A stretch of 64,000 nucleotides of DNA from Aptenodytes patagonicus (lineage: Eukaryota; Chordata; Aves; Sphenisciformes; Spheniscidae): the NCBI RefSeq assembly GCF_965638725.1, contig NC_134949.1:13328951-13392950 (forward strand), in the 5' to 3' direction. Each line of letters starts with the position of its first letter. Position 1 is the first letter of the stretch. The translations under genes were made by a program, and so were the position numbers. Positions 48,001-57,262 of the stretch are shown one piece after another. The notes under the pieces are model-generated. The model had not been told where the DNA came from and searched no databases. It worked only from the letters and a program-made list of their open reading frames with translations.

Positions 48001-50073
48001 TTAACATACGGACAAGTGAATCCCACCTTTGATGTCTGAAAAGTCCTTTAAAACGTACTGGAGATCACGATCAATTTTTGGCAATTGATTTCCCTTGCTT
48101 TCTTTTAGCAGTAAGAGAAATTTATCCGTGGGAATTAGTACTCGTTCACCTGTTGGCATTTTGCTTTGACACATGACTATATCTAAGTAAAGAATGTGAC
48201 ATGATTCTCTCTGATCAACTTTCTTACAGAAGTATGGCAATTTCATACTCCTGTGAGAAGCATGGAAAGAATGAGAGATGTACTCTACCATCTAGCATTT
48301 TCATGCTTTTGGTGCATGGTGTTTACAGTAGTTTTATGTGTGACAGAAAAACAGCTGAGCCCTGTTTTCGCTCAGGCCGTATTCCACTTATTATACGTAG
48401 AAAGGAATTGTCTTTACATAAAATAATGTTCTATATAAAAGAATGCTATATAAATAAAATAAAATAAAATAAAATATGTAGTAATATGCTTGTATTTTTT
48501 CCAACCAAAGACTGGTTTCAAACTAACAGTGGCTAAAAGTCAATCAAGTTCAGCAGCCACTGGATTTCTACTTCAGCTCAGTGAACATCAGTGTGGTAGA
48601 AGCCTTCTCAATCAACTAATCCAAAACCCACATAATATTTTGAGTTCTGAGCATTAGGGAAATGCTTCTTGCATTTTCTAGGGAGTTGAACTGGTTTAGG
48701 AGTGCTGTTTTTAACTTTGCTTCCCAAAAATATTTGCTATGCAGTAATCTGAATAAAGTCAGATGACTTTTTACAGAGTCAGGGACATATTCTAACTCAC
48801 TCCCCATTTTATTAAGATGAAACTAGAAGACTCAGCTAACCTCAAGAAAAACTGTGTTTTCAGGATTTTGGGAACCCCTTTTCAAATTATTTTACATTAC
48901 TTAGCACTTACCGCTATTCAGATTGCCAGGAGGCCCACCAAATCCCAACATAACCCAAGTAAGCAGGTATGACTTGAATTAGTTTTACAATCCTTAAATT
49001 AGGCCTTAGCTTCAGTGACAGATCAGCCATGGTTCTCTTATAAGCAGAATTGCCATAAAGGTTTTGATGTGGACTGTCAGGGAAATTGGGCTAAAATATT
49101 GTTAATATGGTGGATATTATGATATGTATTACAGAAATATAACAGGAGTATCATGACGTTCATTTTACTGATAATTATGGGTATACCGTAAGTAATATCA
49201 AAACTATTAGTCACAAATACTAATGTAGTATTGCAGTATTTGCAATAGGACTGTTCTGCTCTGTGACACACTGTTCACCTAGTACAACTGTACTATCTCG
49301 TCCCACTTCGTCCCTCCATTTTCTTTTCCTTCCACCCACATGTGTCCTGCTCAAACCTGGCATTGGGCTATGAGCATGATCTCTTCTCTTCTCTCTCCTC
49401 CAGCAAGTACCAGAGCAGGGCAGACTCACAACTACTACACCTAACTTCCGAGTTTCACTTATACTTTGAAGCTTAAGGTTCTAACCTTCTAAATTTATTA
49501 GCAGTCCTGCCTAATGTGACTGTCAATATTCTCTGAGGGTAAAATTTACACCTATTTAGATGTGACAGAGTCTCATTTTCCTTCTTAGAAATGAGCCTTT
49601 AGCTTCTTCATAGTTGCTCTCTATGACATTAGCTCAGCAGGCCAGAGTCTTTTCATATATTACAATTCTGGCTACGTGATCTTCAAATATATCTTTATTT
49701 TAAACTTTTATATTGTCTTTTGCAGTTTGTCCTTCCCTCCATTGCCATTATTATTATGTTTATATTAAAAACAAAGATGTTGTTCAAACAAGTATTTAAA
49801 TATCCCTAATAACCTTGAAACTTTCTATTAAATAATATTGTTTTTCAACTTTGTGTTCTTGCTTCCTCTTTATGAGCAATCACTATAAGAAAGCCTTAAA
49901 TGATAATTAGGCTTCAGCATCAGCAGAAAATTACTATAAATATGTAACGCTTTGGCTACTTAAACAAAGTCTAAAAAAGGAATATTGTACCTTGTCACAG
50001 TCTTATGCAGCAGGGTGTACTTTCCCTTCAGCTCAGCCACTCTGGTGCCTGTGATTTTTCCAGCAGTAAATAG
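8874..50073 (-). CDS. CCDC146: CCDC146, coiled-coil domain-containing protein 146 (17 exons, N-terminal exon missing)
   Basis: Spliced CDS complement(join(8874-9077, 10324-10572, 11957-12094, 13648-13776, 20810-21038, 21664-21888, 24285-24449, 24566-24654, 25996-26166, 27393-27488, 31854-32040, 32990-33217, 35244-35317, 35934-36110, 36637-36694, 44920-45129, 49991-50073)), 2712 nt = 903 residues plus TGA, with no internal stop. It is co-linear with human CCDC146 from about residue 53 to the end, including [43 protein letters not shown] and the C-terminal [12 protein letters not shown] and [14 protein letters not shown]. It is almost entirely Glu/Lys/Leu/Gln-rich coiled coil, ending in a non-coiled tail. 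The family (related to algal MBO2) acts at centrioles and axonemal microtubules; loss in mammals causes sperm flagellar defects. The start codon is not in the window. All introns are GT-AG. Confidence 0.95.
10324..10572 (-). CDS. CCDC146: CCDC146 found exon 16
   Basis: Acceptor TTACTTATTCCAG, donor GTAAGT, 83 whole codons. It starts [14 protein letters not shown] and includes [20 protein letters not shown] and [14 protein letters not shown]. The open frame continues past the donor, but the human alignment ends here and the next exon continues in phase 0. Confidence 0.95.
11957..12094 (-). CDS. CCDC146: CCDC146 found exon 15
   Basis: Acceptor TTCTTGCTGCAG, donor GTAAGA, 46 whole codons, including [29 protein letters not shown] and [10 protein letters not shown]. 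Length and spacing match the human segment exactly. The open frame upstream of the acceptor is intron. Confidence 0.95.
13648..13776 (-). CDS. CCDC146: CCDC146 found exon 14
   Basis: 43 whole codons, [20 protein letters not shown] and onward to [10 protein letters not shown]; donor GTAACA. Two AG acceptors lie nine bases apart. The upstream one (TTTGCTAG) gives HSQC, matching FSQC at this place in human, so I chose it. Confidence 0.9.
14239..14335 (+). promoter_or_regulatory. Possible antisense promoter (TATATATAA) with spliceable first exon
   Basis: TATATATAA at 14239-14247 is followed about 90 bp later by a perfect donor (TTTG then GTAAGT at 14336). An AG at 14286-14287 would also allow a 48 nt internal exon 14288-14335, open in one frame. 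This lies antisense within a CCDC146 intron, just upstream of a GC-rich patch. No transcript evidence is available, and chance is quite possible. Confidence 0.2.
14400..14790. other. GC-rich, CpG-bearing patch in AT-rich intron
   Basis: By eye this stretch has around fifteen CpG dinucleotides and many G/C runs, unlike the flanking intron. Frames on both strands stay open partly because of composition. It could be a small CpG island, a regulatory element or a remnant of an inserted sequence; I recognise no protein. Confidence 0.4.
16490..17660 (+). mobile_element. Old, decayed CR1 LINE fragment (RT and 3' part)
   Basis: Degenerate matches to CR1 reverse transcriptase appear in order: an IPIFKKG-like segment at 16508-16528 running into a G9 slip, a [12 protein letters not shown] segment at about 16958-16982, and a [14 protein letters not shown] segment near 17297, comparable with [10 protein letters not shown] in the younger copies. 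A typical CR1 3' region follows to about 17660. Frameshifts and stops are scattered throughout. Confidence 0.6.
20810..21038 (-). CDS. CCDC146: CCDC146 found exon 13
   Basis: Acceptor CTTATTGCAG; enters with one base completing Ser. It encodes [36 protein letters not shown] and [11 protein letters not shown], then donor GTTGGT. This is long heptad-like coiled coil. Confidence 0.95.
21664..21888 (-). CDS. CCDC146: CCDC146 found exon 12
   Basis: Enters with one base completing Arg (KERKLQ), leaves two bases (AG) of a Ser codon; donor GTATAC. It encodes [17 protein letters not shown] and [20 protein letters not shown]. The acceptor (ATGTTAAAG) has a poor polypyrimidine tract but is fixed by phase and alignment. 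Confidence 0.92.
24190..24262 (+). mobile_element. CR1 LINE 3'-end remnant
   Basis: GAAGTTGGACTAGATTATCT followed by a TTCTTTCTAATCTTACATTTCTATAATTGTG-type ending resembles the CR1 3' UTR end (GGTTGGACTAGATGATCT ... TTCTATGATTCTGTG). It is much diverged and the upstream extent is unclear. Confidence 0.5.
24285..24449 (-). CDS. CCDC146: CCDC146 found exon 11
   Basis: Acceptor TTTCTTCAG, donor GTGAGT. Reads [20 protein letters not shown] then [15 protein letters not shown] and ends LRNTVITKE. Enters with one base and leaves two, consistent with both neighbours. Confidence 0.93.
24566..24654 (-). CDS. CCDC146: CCDC146 found exon 10
   Basis: Acceptor AAATTTCAG, donor GTAAGA. Reads [20 protein letters not shown] then KKRKREIQK, leaving two bases (CA) of a Gln codon. 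It holds the KDLEIR motif shared with human. Confidence 0.93.
25996..26166 (-). CDS. CCDC146: CCDC146 found exon 9
   Basis: Acceptor TTTTCTTTAG, donor GTAAAA, 57 whole codons. It begins [20 protein letters not shown] and includes [15 protein letters not shown] and [15 protein letters not shown]. An internal ATG cluster opens the frame but is not a gene start. Confidence 0.94.
27393..27488 (-). CDS. CCDC146: CCDC146 found exon 8
   Basis: 32 whole codons, [20 protein letters not shown] then [12 protein letters not shown]. Acceptor TTTGTAG. The donor GTGCTG is weak, but phase and exact length agreement with human (15 residues from LAEQ to the AEEG block) support it. Confidence 0.93.
28454..28458 (+). 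repeat. Target-site duplication of the solo LTR (left copy)
   Basis: ACTTC, repeated directly after the LTR at 29057-29061. Confidence 0.8.
28459..29056 (+). mobile_element. Solo LTR of an avian endogenous retrovirus
   Basis: 598 bp beginning TGTGCTGG and ending CATGACA, flanked by a perfect 5 bp target duplication ACTTC (28454-28458 and 29057-29061). In + orientation it has a TATAAA at 28735-28740 and an ATTAAA poly-A signal at 28922-28927. No gag, pol or env lies next to it, so it is a solo LTR left by recombination. It resembles a family widespread in passerines and other neoavians (TguLTR5-like from memory). A 5 bp duplication fits ERVL-type integration. It is antisense to CCDC146. Confidence 0.85.
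29057..29061 (+). repeat. Target-site duplication of the solo LTR (right copy)
   Basis: ACTTC, identical to 28454-28458. Confidence 0.8.
30332..30350 (+). repeat. GGGTT tandem units, G-quadruplex motif
   Basis: Four G-tracts of at least three, each separated by TT. This fits a stable G-quadruplex on the + strand (the CCDC146 template strand). Confidence 0.7.
31854..32040 (-). CDS. CCDC146: CCDC146 found exon 7
   Basis: Acceptor CTATATAG; one base completes Arg, then 62 codons including [20 protein letters not shown] and SQHNRLKLE. The donor GTCTGT departs from consensus, but joining LKLE to AEAIPK reproduces the human junction. Confidence 0.93.
32990..33217 (-). CDS. CCDC146: CCDC146 found exon 6
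   Basis: Acceptor TATATCCACAG, donor GTTAGA. It encodes [38 protein letters not shown] and [15 protein letters not shown]. Enters with one base, leaves two (AG). Continuous coiled coil. Confidence 0.94.
33777..34463 (+). mobile_element. CR1 LINE, 5'-truncated copy (RT C-terminus and 3' UTR)
   Basis: Sense-strand CR1. A frame open from about 33783 to the TAG at 34382 encodes the end of the reverse-transcriptase protein ([40 protein letters not shown]). It ends in the 3' UTR with GATTCTGATTCTATGA units and no poly-A. Left truncation falls at CCTGTCGG, within the same segment found in the longer copy at 54920-57262. Same subfamily and similarly little decayed. Confidence 0.92.
33783..34382 (+). 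pseudogene. CR1 ORF2 C-terminal fragment
   Basis: About 200 codons open to a normal-looking CR1 stop (ending RDMV). It lacks endonuclease and the catalytic FADD block because of 5' truncation, so it cannot be active. The frame is undisturbed, which points to a fairly recent insertion. Confidence 0.85.
35244..35317 (-). CDS. CCDC146: CCDC146 found exon 5 (short)
   Basis: 24 codons plus two bases: [20 protein letters not shown] then NRKK. Acceptor TCACTAG. A GTGAAT 15 bp earlier looks like a donor but would break phase; using GTATGC restores NRKK-I-DAEKKK, in register with human TRKKVEMEKKK. Confidence 0.9.
35884..35915 (+). repeat. AC-rich microsatellite
   Basis: Imperfect CA/CATA run (CACACACACACGCAGACATACAT). 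It lies just downstream of CCDC146 found exon 4, in the following intron. Confidence 0.7.
35934..36110 (-). CDS. CCDC146: CCDC146 found exon 4
   Basis: 59 whole codons, [20 protein letters not shown] then [18 protein letters not shown] and ending LLEKQANLK. Acceptor TTTTTAAAG, donor GTAACA. Both junctions are phase 0. Confidence 0.94.
36637..36694 (-). CDS. CCDC146: CCDC146 found exon 3 (short)
   Basis: 58 nt micro-exon-like segment: [19 protein letters not shown]. Acceptor TCCTGTAG, perfect donor GGTAAGT. One base at the start completes a Cys codon from the exon upstream. Confidence 0.91.
43090..43530 (+). mobile_element. Old CR1/L3-like LINE fragment
   Basis: A degenerate LFSLE-like segment at about 43100 precedes a G12 run at 43132-43143. 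[21 protein letters not shown] segment near 43290 matches the HWNRLP...SLEVF block of the younger CR1 copies. The 3' end near 43480 (GATACTGTGCCATATGGACC-type, then CTCTGGTCAGACTG) resembles ancient L3/CR1 tails. Heavily mutated. Confidence 0.55.
43132..43143 (+). repeat. Poly-G tract
   Basis: Twelve consecutive G within the old LINE fragment. Confidence 0.9.
44920..45129 (-). CDS. CCDC146: CCDC146 found exon 2
   Basis: It encodes [34 protein letters not shown] and [20 protein letters not shown]. Two AG acceptors lie seven bases apart. The upstream one (ATATAG) keeps phase with exon 1 and yields S-L-Q-E-S-E like human, so the downstream CAG is not used. Donor GTAGGT follows ATGGAATG. Confidence 0.93.
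45285..45352 (+). mobile_element. CR1 LINE 3'-end remnant
   Basis: CAGGAGGTTGGACCAGAGAC and CTCCTGAGGTCTGTTCAAAC, then CTGAATTATCCTACGATG, match the standard CR1 3' UTR end, diverged. Confidence 0.7.
48451..48476 (+). repeat. AAAAT pentanucleotide microsatellite
   Basis: About five units of AAAAT after a short ATAAATAA lead. Confidence 0.85.
49991..50073 (-). CDS. CCDC146: CCDC146 found exon 1 (5'-most seen)
   Basis: 27 codons plus two bases: LFTAGKI then [20 protein letters not shown]. Acceptor TTCCATAG, donor GTACAA. It corresponds to human residues from about 53, so one more coding exon with the start codon is expected upstream, toward or beyond the right edge. Confidence 0.9.
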
Positions 50074-53000
50074 CTATGGAAGGGAAACAGACAGTTATGA
50101 AATCTCCTAAGCACTAATATTTTCATGCTGCTGCAACTTTTTATAACTGTAATTGGCAGCATTTTAGTTTATACAGTCTTTGGTAACATACCAAATCAAA
50201 TACACAACCAAATCAAATAGATGAAAAAATGCTTATTTACATAATAATTCAAAGCATAAATATAAAGAATGTGTCTGTCACAACTACAGTGCTACCCACA
50301 CCACCACTTCTTCTCTGATTTTCTGTCTGTATTAATATTTCATGATAATTCTGTCTTGACTTGAACTCAGTCTTTAAGTCACCTGTTTTCCACATTGCTT
50401 AACTGGTTCAGTTTTGGTATATACCAGCTGGCCTGAACAGGTGAAACTGAGGCTTAAAGTCCAGTTTGTGCTGAAGCGTTGTGTCCGCAGGCAATATGGT
50501 TGCAAAAAAGAGGAGCTGGGCTCAAGCTAGATCATCCTCAGGCCACAAAACACATTGCCTTACATGATTGTGCAGGCCTTTGGCAAACACCAAGACCAAA
50601 CCACTCCACATATTTAGTACTAAGAAACCCGTATGTGTGTGATGCAGCATACCCATCTCTTAGGTGATTCCTCAGGTGTCTTGAGGGCAGTAATTTGGGC
50701 CAATGAGCCAGTCCTTCTTAATATAAATACGAAATAGGACTAGGAGCCAAATTTTGCCACTGGGAAATATCACAGCAGCAATACAATAGTATCTCCTGGG
50801 ATATTTCTTTAGAAAACCTTTTTTTCCCCTCTTTTGGTTACAGGTAAGGAGAACCAGGTTAAATCCAAGTAAAAAATGTAAGGTGATCTGGCTCTATAAA
50901 AGTCCATAGCTAGCCTTTTGGGGCAGCAAGTCAAATCTGCAACTTTTATGGGAACCTGCCAAGAAATGTGGTTGTGCAGATCTCCTGAAATAAGAAACAA
51001 AATTACTACAGCACCAGGAAAATCCCAGAAGTCATACTTCAACCCTTAGGTTTGACAAGGCCTCCAGGCAAAGGCCTTTTTCTAAGCTGAACTAAGGGCC
51101 ATTTAAGAGATTCATATATGGGCTATTCTCTAGATGCCCCTTTCTTGAATACCCAGGAGAAACCGTCCAGAACCAGTCCTATGGTCAAGAAGCAGAACCC
51201 AAATGAATATGCCAAAGTATAGATTTTGTTGATAGCTGTTTGATTTATGTATTTTTTTAAGATCCGCTGCAAAATATTTCACGGTAGCAATGACAACCTT
51301 TGCTGTCTGCAGCCCTGAGAAAAGGAAAGCAGATCTCTTTCATTTGTTTGCATGAGATTAAAGATAAGCAGCTCTCAAATATTTATTTTGGCATCCTCTA
51401 TGATCCAAAGATACCGTTCACTTAAGTTCACAATACTAACTAGCTCTTCTGTGAGAAAGAAAATATTTCCCTATCTCAACCCATTTATTTCTTAGCCTCA
51501 TATGTAGGTATAGTTGTCCTGTTTGGGTGGTACCTCACTACTGCCCTTTCTCCATGCTCCTCTGATGTATACCCATGAGTTCCAGTTTTTCTTACTGCTT
51601 AGCTTCTCACTGCAGACCTAGGCCACATTTGACAAAGTTTCTGCAGAAATAAACTTAATTCTCCTTGAGGCTATGTCTTCTCCTTTATATCCATAAGCTT
51701 TTTACACATTTTACACTGAATTTCTCAGTTCAGTTCAGAGCTAAGAGCTCTATTTCAATAAGGCTGGTTCTATACAATGTGAAGACATGTAGCTTTGAGG
51801 ACTATGTAAGACAAACTATATGGATAGCATAACCAGCATGTCAAAGGGGGTGAGACTTCTGTGAAAAGTATCATCACCATCATCACCAGATAGTTTCCAT
51901 TACTGCAACTTTATGTGGAGAGCCATCAGAGAGTCAGCGCTGGGCTACCCCGATCCCAAGATTTGTTATTAAAGCCCAGCACACTGTTTTCTCCAAGATT
52001 CTTGGGAAGGCAGAAGGGAAAGAGGCAACAGCTTGAGGGGAAGAAATAGTCAGTTGTGGAAGAAGGGAGGAAAAGCATGAGCCTACTGTAGAAAAATTGT
52101 ATTATTTGTGGTCATAAAACCAGATGAAGGATGATGCCCCTGATATACAGATATATAATGCTTTCAAGGCTGCCTTTCCCACATATGCGATAGCAGGTGA
52201 TGTGTAAATGACGTGACCCTCAGAAGCTATGTTAGCTTAATCAATAGATACTCCCAGAAATTCACTGAATGCCTAGAACGGGGCTAGCAACTGTTTTCCT
52301 TACACATTTCTACCATGCTGAGGAATAGCAGATTTCCAGTCCCTGAATACATTGCTTATTGATAACAAAAACTAGGGATTGGACTGGAATGACGGTAGGT
52401 ACTATACCCACTTGGACCTGGAACTATGGTTGTGCACAGTCAGCAGAAAACGAGTAACAGTTTTTGCAAAAGATACTGAAAATGGGTAGGGGTGACCTTC
52501 TTTTAGAGACACGACCCAGTGGACAGTATAAAGGATAGAGTCTGTCTTGTTTGCCATCAGGTGGGCTGAGAAGTAAACAGTTTTCCAGCTGGGATGACTT
52601 TGGTTCCTACTAATAACTAGAATGGAATTAAAGCCAAGAAATTGATGGTCCTTCCCTCTTCTGAAAAGGCTATTCACAGTCCTGAAGCAAACCTCCTCTT
52701 GTGGCCATGGACATCCTCCAGCTCAATGGCAAATTTCAGTAACTATTATAACAATTTTTCCTGTATAGTTTCTCCTCAGAATATTTTACACTTTATTGCA
52801 TAGCATGGAAATAAGCACATCTGGCCTTCTTGGCTTGTAATCACAGACCTTGCCTATCCCCTATCCATGGAGATATGCTTCTGCCTCTCAATGTTCCATT
52901 CCAGATCATCTCCTCACATGTCTTTTATATATTTTTGTTTGCAAGGACAAACATCTTATGGTGGAGAACAATATTAGCTACTAAGTTTCCCTTTAGCCAT

Positions 53001-54779
53001 CAGGATTGCATTTGGAAAACTGTAATCTAAGGGCAACAATCCAGAACAAATCCTTACTCATGAGGATAATTTTTCACTTATAAAAACTGACTTAAATAGG
53101 GATAGTTGCAAGAGTGAGCATTATTTCCTTAACTAATGGCTGAAACGCTAAGCCTTACCATACAACCTTCAAATCAAAACATATAGTAATTTACATTTTG
53201 CTTTTTTCATTTACCTCCATTTGGCTTTATAAGAAGCTGTTGGAATCAGAAGTGAAACCATGTCACTGATTTTATGTGTCTGTGCTTACAATGAATTTTG
53301 TCCTGAATGGTAGATACGATGTAATGGGCATTCTGGGTCTATTTACCCATTTTTAAAAATATTTGGTATAGCTAACACAATTATCAACAGTAAAAAATAA
53401 ACTAGACTAATTTAGCTGAAATGTAAGGCTCTGAACTGCTTCATCAGTGTATGACTATAAGAAATACATTGTAGACAATGCCTTGAGTCCTGATATGCTC
53501 TCACCTGCCTGTTAATTTAGTGTAAATAGTCCTCCTTCCATAGGCTCACAGACTTACTCTATTCTGAAATTAGGGAAATGGGTAATATTTCTAATACGAC
53601 CGATAAAGTGCTATAGTGTATTATAATTATTATTCCTAAATCAGAAGATTTACACTGGTGTAAACAGCAAAAAATCAACCAGGAACATTAAACCCATATA
53701 TTGAATTTCTGGATGTCAGTTGCCTCTCTAAACTACAGGTTTTTGCGTTTGGATCTCAGATTTAACAGAGAAGTATATAAAAATTCTTGTAACTACATGC
53801 CATAATATAAAACATTCATACAACTTTATTACTCAAGTTCAGTATTAGATTTCCTTTTTTAAATATCACAAGCTAAATTGAAACTGGAATTCATAAATAT
53901 TTCTTTTTACCTCTATTTCTGAATGTTCACAATAGATGAGTCATATTTTCCTTTGAGATTCTGTCTAATTTGATTTAGGTTCATCATTGTCTTTACTATC
54001 ATAAAAGGCATGTTTTAACACAGAATAAGTAACAAATTAATTCTTAAATTGCACTAGAGACAAAGGTTTTTATTTCTCTATAGCCAGATGATGTTGGCCA
54101 TGGGCGTAAAGTATTGTTCTTTCCTAGCCGTGTCATGGTAAAAATTACAGACTACTAACATAAGTTAAATACACAGATACATATAAATCCTGAGTACACG
54201 CACACTTCATTTCATTAACCCGCACCTACAGAGAGATTCTAAAGGCCCTATTCCATTTCATTTGATCAGTAAGAACTGAGACACATGATCTGCAATGGTA
54301 CAGTAAATGCAGAATATCTCAGCTGCATAATTAAAATCAGGATCTGTTGTTGATTGGATTATCTTATTTTTGTAAAAAAGTTTGTGCCTATTATATCTAC
54401 CAGTTATTAAATAAAATTTATACTATGTTCATAATATCCATTATGAAAGGCATATACAGTAGTTAGCACAACCACATTTTAAAATGCAGCACGATACAAG
54501 TTAATTAAAAAAACCTACTTGAAACGGATTAAGTGAATACTCACTTCCCTGATGCTTTTCACCTCATCCAGAATAAATTTGATTTTGCAGGCAAATTATA
54601 AATATGCATGACAGAAGGCTGTATGAAAGGAGATCTCTTGTACAAGGTACCTAACACCTCAGACTTTCAGAAGAGAGATGCTTGCCAGAGAGCATTAATG
54701 TCTTGTATAAGGGTCAGTAGATTCATATGAAGTCGAGTGCCAAGGGTCTTGCAAAGATTACTCACACACACCCCCAAAA

Positions 54780-54797
54780 AACAAAACAAAACAAAAC
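54780..54797 (+). repeat. AAAAC short tandem repeat
   Basis: Three to four AAAAC units just 120 bp from the CR1 3' end. Confidence 0.7.
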
Positions 54798-54919
54798 CTC
54801 AGAATGGCCTATCTTGCACATGTAACACAAGGCTCCACTGATTAATTTGAAATACTCTAATTCCTAACAATTGCACCATGGAAATCCAATGTAAGAAATA
54901 GACAATATTCCTAACTTAC

Positions 54920-57262
54920 AGAATCATAGAATCATTTAGGTTGGAAAAGACATTTAAGATCGAGTCCAACTGCAAACCAAATACTGCCAAGTCCACCACT
55001 AAACCATGTCCCTAAGCACCACATCTACACGTCTTTTAAATACCTCCAGGGATGGGGACTCCACCACTTCCCTGGGCAGCCTGTTCCAATGCTTCATAAC
55101 CCTTTTGGTGAAGAAATCTTTCCTAATACCCAATCTAAACCTCCCCTGCCGCAACTTGAGGCCATTTCCTCTTGTCCTATCGCTTGTTACTTGGGAGAAG
55201 AGACCAACACCCACCTCGCTACAACCTCCTTTCAGGGAGTTGTAGAGAGCGATGAGGTCTCCCCTCAGCCTCCTTTTCTCCAGGCTAAACAGTCCCAGTT
55301 CCCTCAGCCGCTCCTCATAAGACTTGTTCTCCAGACCCTTCACCAGCCTCGTTGCCCTTCTCTGGACACGCTCCAGCACCTCAACATCCTTCTTGTAGTG
55401 AGGGGCCCAAAACTGAACACAGAATTCGAGGTGCAGCCTCCCCAGTGCCGAGTAGAGGGGCACGATCACTTCCCTACTCCTGCTGGCCACACTATTTCTG
55501 ATACAGGCCAGGATGCCATTGGCCTTCTTGGCCACCTGGGCACACTGCCGGCTCATGTTCAGCCGGCTGCCAACCAACACCCCCAGGTCCTTTTCCGACA
55601 GGCAGCTTTCCAGCCACTCTTCCCCAAGCCTGTAGCGCTGCATGGGGTTGTTGTGGCCCAAGTGCAGGACCTGGCACTTGGCCTTGTTGAACCTCATACA
55701 ATTGGTCTGGGCCCATCGATCCAGCCTGTCCAGGTCCCTCTGCAGAGCCTTCCTGCCCTCGAGCAGATCAACACTCCCGCCCAACTTGGTGTCGTCTGCA
55801 AACTTGCTGAGGGTGCACTCAATCCCCTCGTCCAGATCGTTGATAAAGATATTAAACAGAACTGGCCCCAAAACTGAGCCCTGGGGAACACCGCTTGTGA
55901 CTGGCTGCCAGCTGGATTTAACTCCATTCACCACAACTCTCTGGGCCTGGCCATCCTGCCAGTTTTTTACCCAGCAAAGAGTAAGCCTGTCCAAGCCATG
56001 AGCAGTCAGTTTCTCCAGGAGAATGCTGTGGGAAATGGTGTCAAAGGCTTTACTAAAGCCCAGTTAAACAACATCCACAGCCTTTCCCTCATCCACTAAG
56101 CGGGTCACCTGGTCATAGAAGGAGGTCAGGTTGGTCAAGCAGGACCTGCCTTTCATAAACCCACGCTGACTGGGCCCGATCACCTGGTTGTCCTGTACGT
56201 GCCGCGTGATGGCACTCAAGATGATCTGCTCCATAACCTTTCCCGGCACCGAGGTCAGGCTGACAGGCCTGTAGTTCCCCGGATCCTCCTTCCAGACCTT
56301 CTTGTAGATGGGCGTCACATTTGCTAACCTCCAGTCAACTGGGAGCTCCCTGGTTAGCCAGGACTGCTGATAAATGATTGAAAGTGGCTTGGTGAGCACT
56401 TCCACCAGCTCCCTCAGCACCCTTGGGTGGATCCCATCCGGCCCCATAGACTTGTGTGTGTCTAAGTGGTGTAGCAGGTCGCTAACCATTTCCCCTTGGA
56501 TTGTGGGGGCTTCATTCTGCTCCCCGTCCCTGTCTTCCAGCTCAGGGGGCTGGGTACCTGGAGAACAGCTGGTCTTACTGTTAAAGACTGAGGCAAAGAA
56601 AGCATTAAGTACCTCAGCCTTTTCCTCATCGTTTGTCACTATGTTTCCCCCCACATCCAATAAAGGATGGAGATTCTCCTTAGCCCTCCTTTTGTTGCTA
56701 ATGTATTTATAGAAACGTTTTTTATTGCCTTTTACGGCAGTAGCCAGATTAAGTTCTAGTTGGGCTTTGGCCCTTTTAATTTTCTCCCTGCATAACCTCA
56801 CGACATCCTTGTAGTCCTCCTGAGTTGCCTGCCCCTTCTTCCAAAGGTCAGAAACTCTCTTTTTTTTCCTGAGTTCCAGCCAAAGCTCTCTGTTCAGCCA
56901 GGCCGGTCTTCCCCGCCGGCTCATCTTTCGGCACATGGGGATGGCCTGCTCCTGTGCCTTTAAGATTTCCTTCTTGAAGAACGTCCAGCCTTCCTGGACT
57001 CTTTTGCCCTTCAGGACTGCCTCCCAAGGGACTCTGTCAACCAGGCCCCTAAACAGGCCACTGTCTGCCGTCTGGAAGTCCAAGGTGGCAGTTCTGCTGA
57101 CCCCCCTCCTTATTTCTCTGAGAATTGAAAACTCTATCATTTTGTGATCGCTATGCCCAAGACAGCCTCCAACCATCACATCACCCACAAGTTCTTCTCT
57201 GTTCACAAACAACAGGTCCAGCAGGGCGCCTTCCCTAGTTGGCTCACTCACCAACTTGTTTT
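54920..57262 (-). mobile_element. CR1 LINE, 2.3 kb 5'-truncated copy with near-open RT frame
   Basis: Reads on the - strand from a 5' truncation near 57262 to the 3' end at 54920, where two ATTCTATGAT-like units (seen as AGAATCATAGAATCAT on the + strand) close the element without poly-A. It spans the end of the endonuclease (SDH motif), the full reverse transcriptase (VPQGS, FADD) and the C-terminal domain. ORF1 and most of the endonuclease are missing. It lies in the same orientation as CCDC146, within its 5' intron. Confidence 0.95.
54999..57254 (-). pseudogene. CR1 ORF2 (endonuclease end plus reverse transcriptase), one in-frame stop
   Basis: A single frame of 750 sense codons is interrupted only by TAA at 56066-56064, at the codon just before LGFSKAFDT; most CR1 proteins have an aromatic residue there (YLDFSKAFD). 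The first part (396 codons) holds LGHSDHKMIEFSI, PDGIHPRVLREL and NYRPVSLTSVPGK. The second part (354 codons to the stop) holds [12 protein letters not shown] and [10 protein letters not shown] with the catalytic aspartates intact. The 5' truncation makes the copy non-autonomous in any case. Confidence 0.92.

Larger units (their letters stand above)
45130..49990 (-). other. CCDC146: CCDC146 4.9 kb intron
   Basis: AT-rich, with a CR1 tail at 45285-45352 and an AAAAT microsatellite near 48450. No exon is needed here: found exons 1 and 2 join directly in phase. Confidence 0.55.

Noticed and set aside
55089..56001. Long + strand frames over the CR1
   Set aside because: Antisense shadows of the CR1 reverse-transcriptase frame.
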